The translations under genes and the position numbers were made by a program. A stretch of 31,287 nucleotides of DNA from an uncultured bacterium (GTDB lineage: Bacteria > Bacillota > Negativicutes > Veillonellales > Veillonellaceae). Positions 31,166-31,287 of this stretch are shown here, in pieces. The DNA is taken from assembly GCA_905214495.1 (NCBI GenBank), contig CAJMLW010000020.1, forward strand, positions 1-31,287, given 5' to 3'. The notes under the pieces are model-generated. The model saw only the letters and a program-made list of their open reading frames with translations, had not been told where the DNA came from and did not search any database. Every line of letters begins with the position of its first letter. Position 1 is the first letter of the stretch.

Positions 31166-31287
31166 ACAAAAGCCCTATACTTTATACGCTATGTTGGTAT
31201 TAGCAGCTCTGTGGATTGTATTTTTCTTATGCGCTCCCTATATAGCACCCTTTGATCCTGAAACGACGAGTATCGCGGACCGCTTAC
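31158..31287 (+). CDS. ABC importer permease, NikC/DppC-like (partial, cut by window end)
   Basis: Only the first 43 codons are present. The start at 31158 has AAAGGAGG upstream and overlaps the NikB-like stop by 8 bp, the usual coupling of the two permeases. The N-terminal membrane helix LYAMLVLAALWIVFFLCA and the following PYIAPFDPETTSIADRL match the conserved APFDP...RL motif of the NikC/DppC/OppC family. It should pair with the preceding protein as a heterodimeric channel. The remaining importer genes lie outside the window. Confidence 0.8.
   Translation, partial: MNRQKPYTLYAMLVLAALWIVFFLCAPYIAPFDPETTSIADRL

Noticed and set aside
1..31287. CRISPR arrays, tRNA or rRNA genes and insertion sequences
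   Set aside because: No regularly spaced repeats, cloverleaf sequences, rRNA blocks or transposase genes with terminal repeats were found. The long inverted repeats enclose no open frame of a transposase.

Overview
The window looks like a chromosomal segment of a diderm Firmicute of the Negativicutes, most probably Veillonella or a close relative. It has Firmicute-style strong AGGAGG ribosome binding sites, moderately AT-rich DNA and short gene spacing. It also has a full outer-membrane energy-transducing set (ExbB, ExbD, TonB, three TonB-dependent receptors). The genus is an inference from gene content and style; no rRNA or tRNA gene is present to fix it.

Layout. Positions 1-470 hold a long nested hairpin terminator, a decayed reading frame and two further hairpins. 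Then come a CGGC-domain protein (518-880) and an exported M48 zinc protease (971-2104). An AT-rich gap of about 570 bp with a strong terminator and several operator-like palindromes leads into exbB-exbD-tonB (2673-4433). After a short leader with two hairpins comes a dense run of nine genes on one strand (4603-19106): two tandem paralogous TonB-dependent receptors, a binding lipoprotein, a FecCD-type permease, its ATPase, a ChlI-like AAA+ protein, a ChlD-like AAA+/VWA protein, a CobN-family chelatase large subunit and a second binding lipoprotein. A third receptor follows (19135-20994). Next are an aminotransferase, a bidirectional terminator, a divergent ArsR-type regulator and a fixC-fixX-etfB-etfA electron-transfer operon (23335-26921). 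The right end carries a small Fic-like protein without the catalytic histidine, a YdfG-type SDR, two tandem exported DUF4367-like proteins, and the start of a nickel/peptide ABC importer (nikB-like, nikC-like cut by the window end).

Working hypothesis for the main locus: metal-tetrapyrrole (heme-like or corrinoid-like) ligands are taken through the outer membrane by the three receptors, energised by ExbBD-TonB. Two lipoproteins capture them and the BtuCD/FecCD-like transporter brings them into the cytoplasm. There the three-part CobN plus ChlI/ChlD machine acts on the metal, either removing it (by analogy with the CobN-like HmuS of Bacteroidota heme loci) or inserting cobalt. No cobalamin-biosynthesis gene is in the window, which makes an uptake-coupled role more attractive than de novo B12 synthesis, but the sequence alone does not decide it.

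The intergenic DNA is notable. Four very long nested inverted repeats with unrelated arm sequences occur, three of them between 26921 and 27868. The exbB and nikB upstream regions share an ATACCTATA...GGTATA operator-like motif, and both also carry 7-1-7 Fur-family-like boxes, which suggests shared metal-responsive control. No CRISPR array, insertion sequence, rRNA or tRNA was seen.
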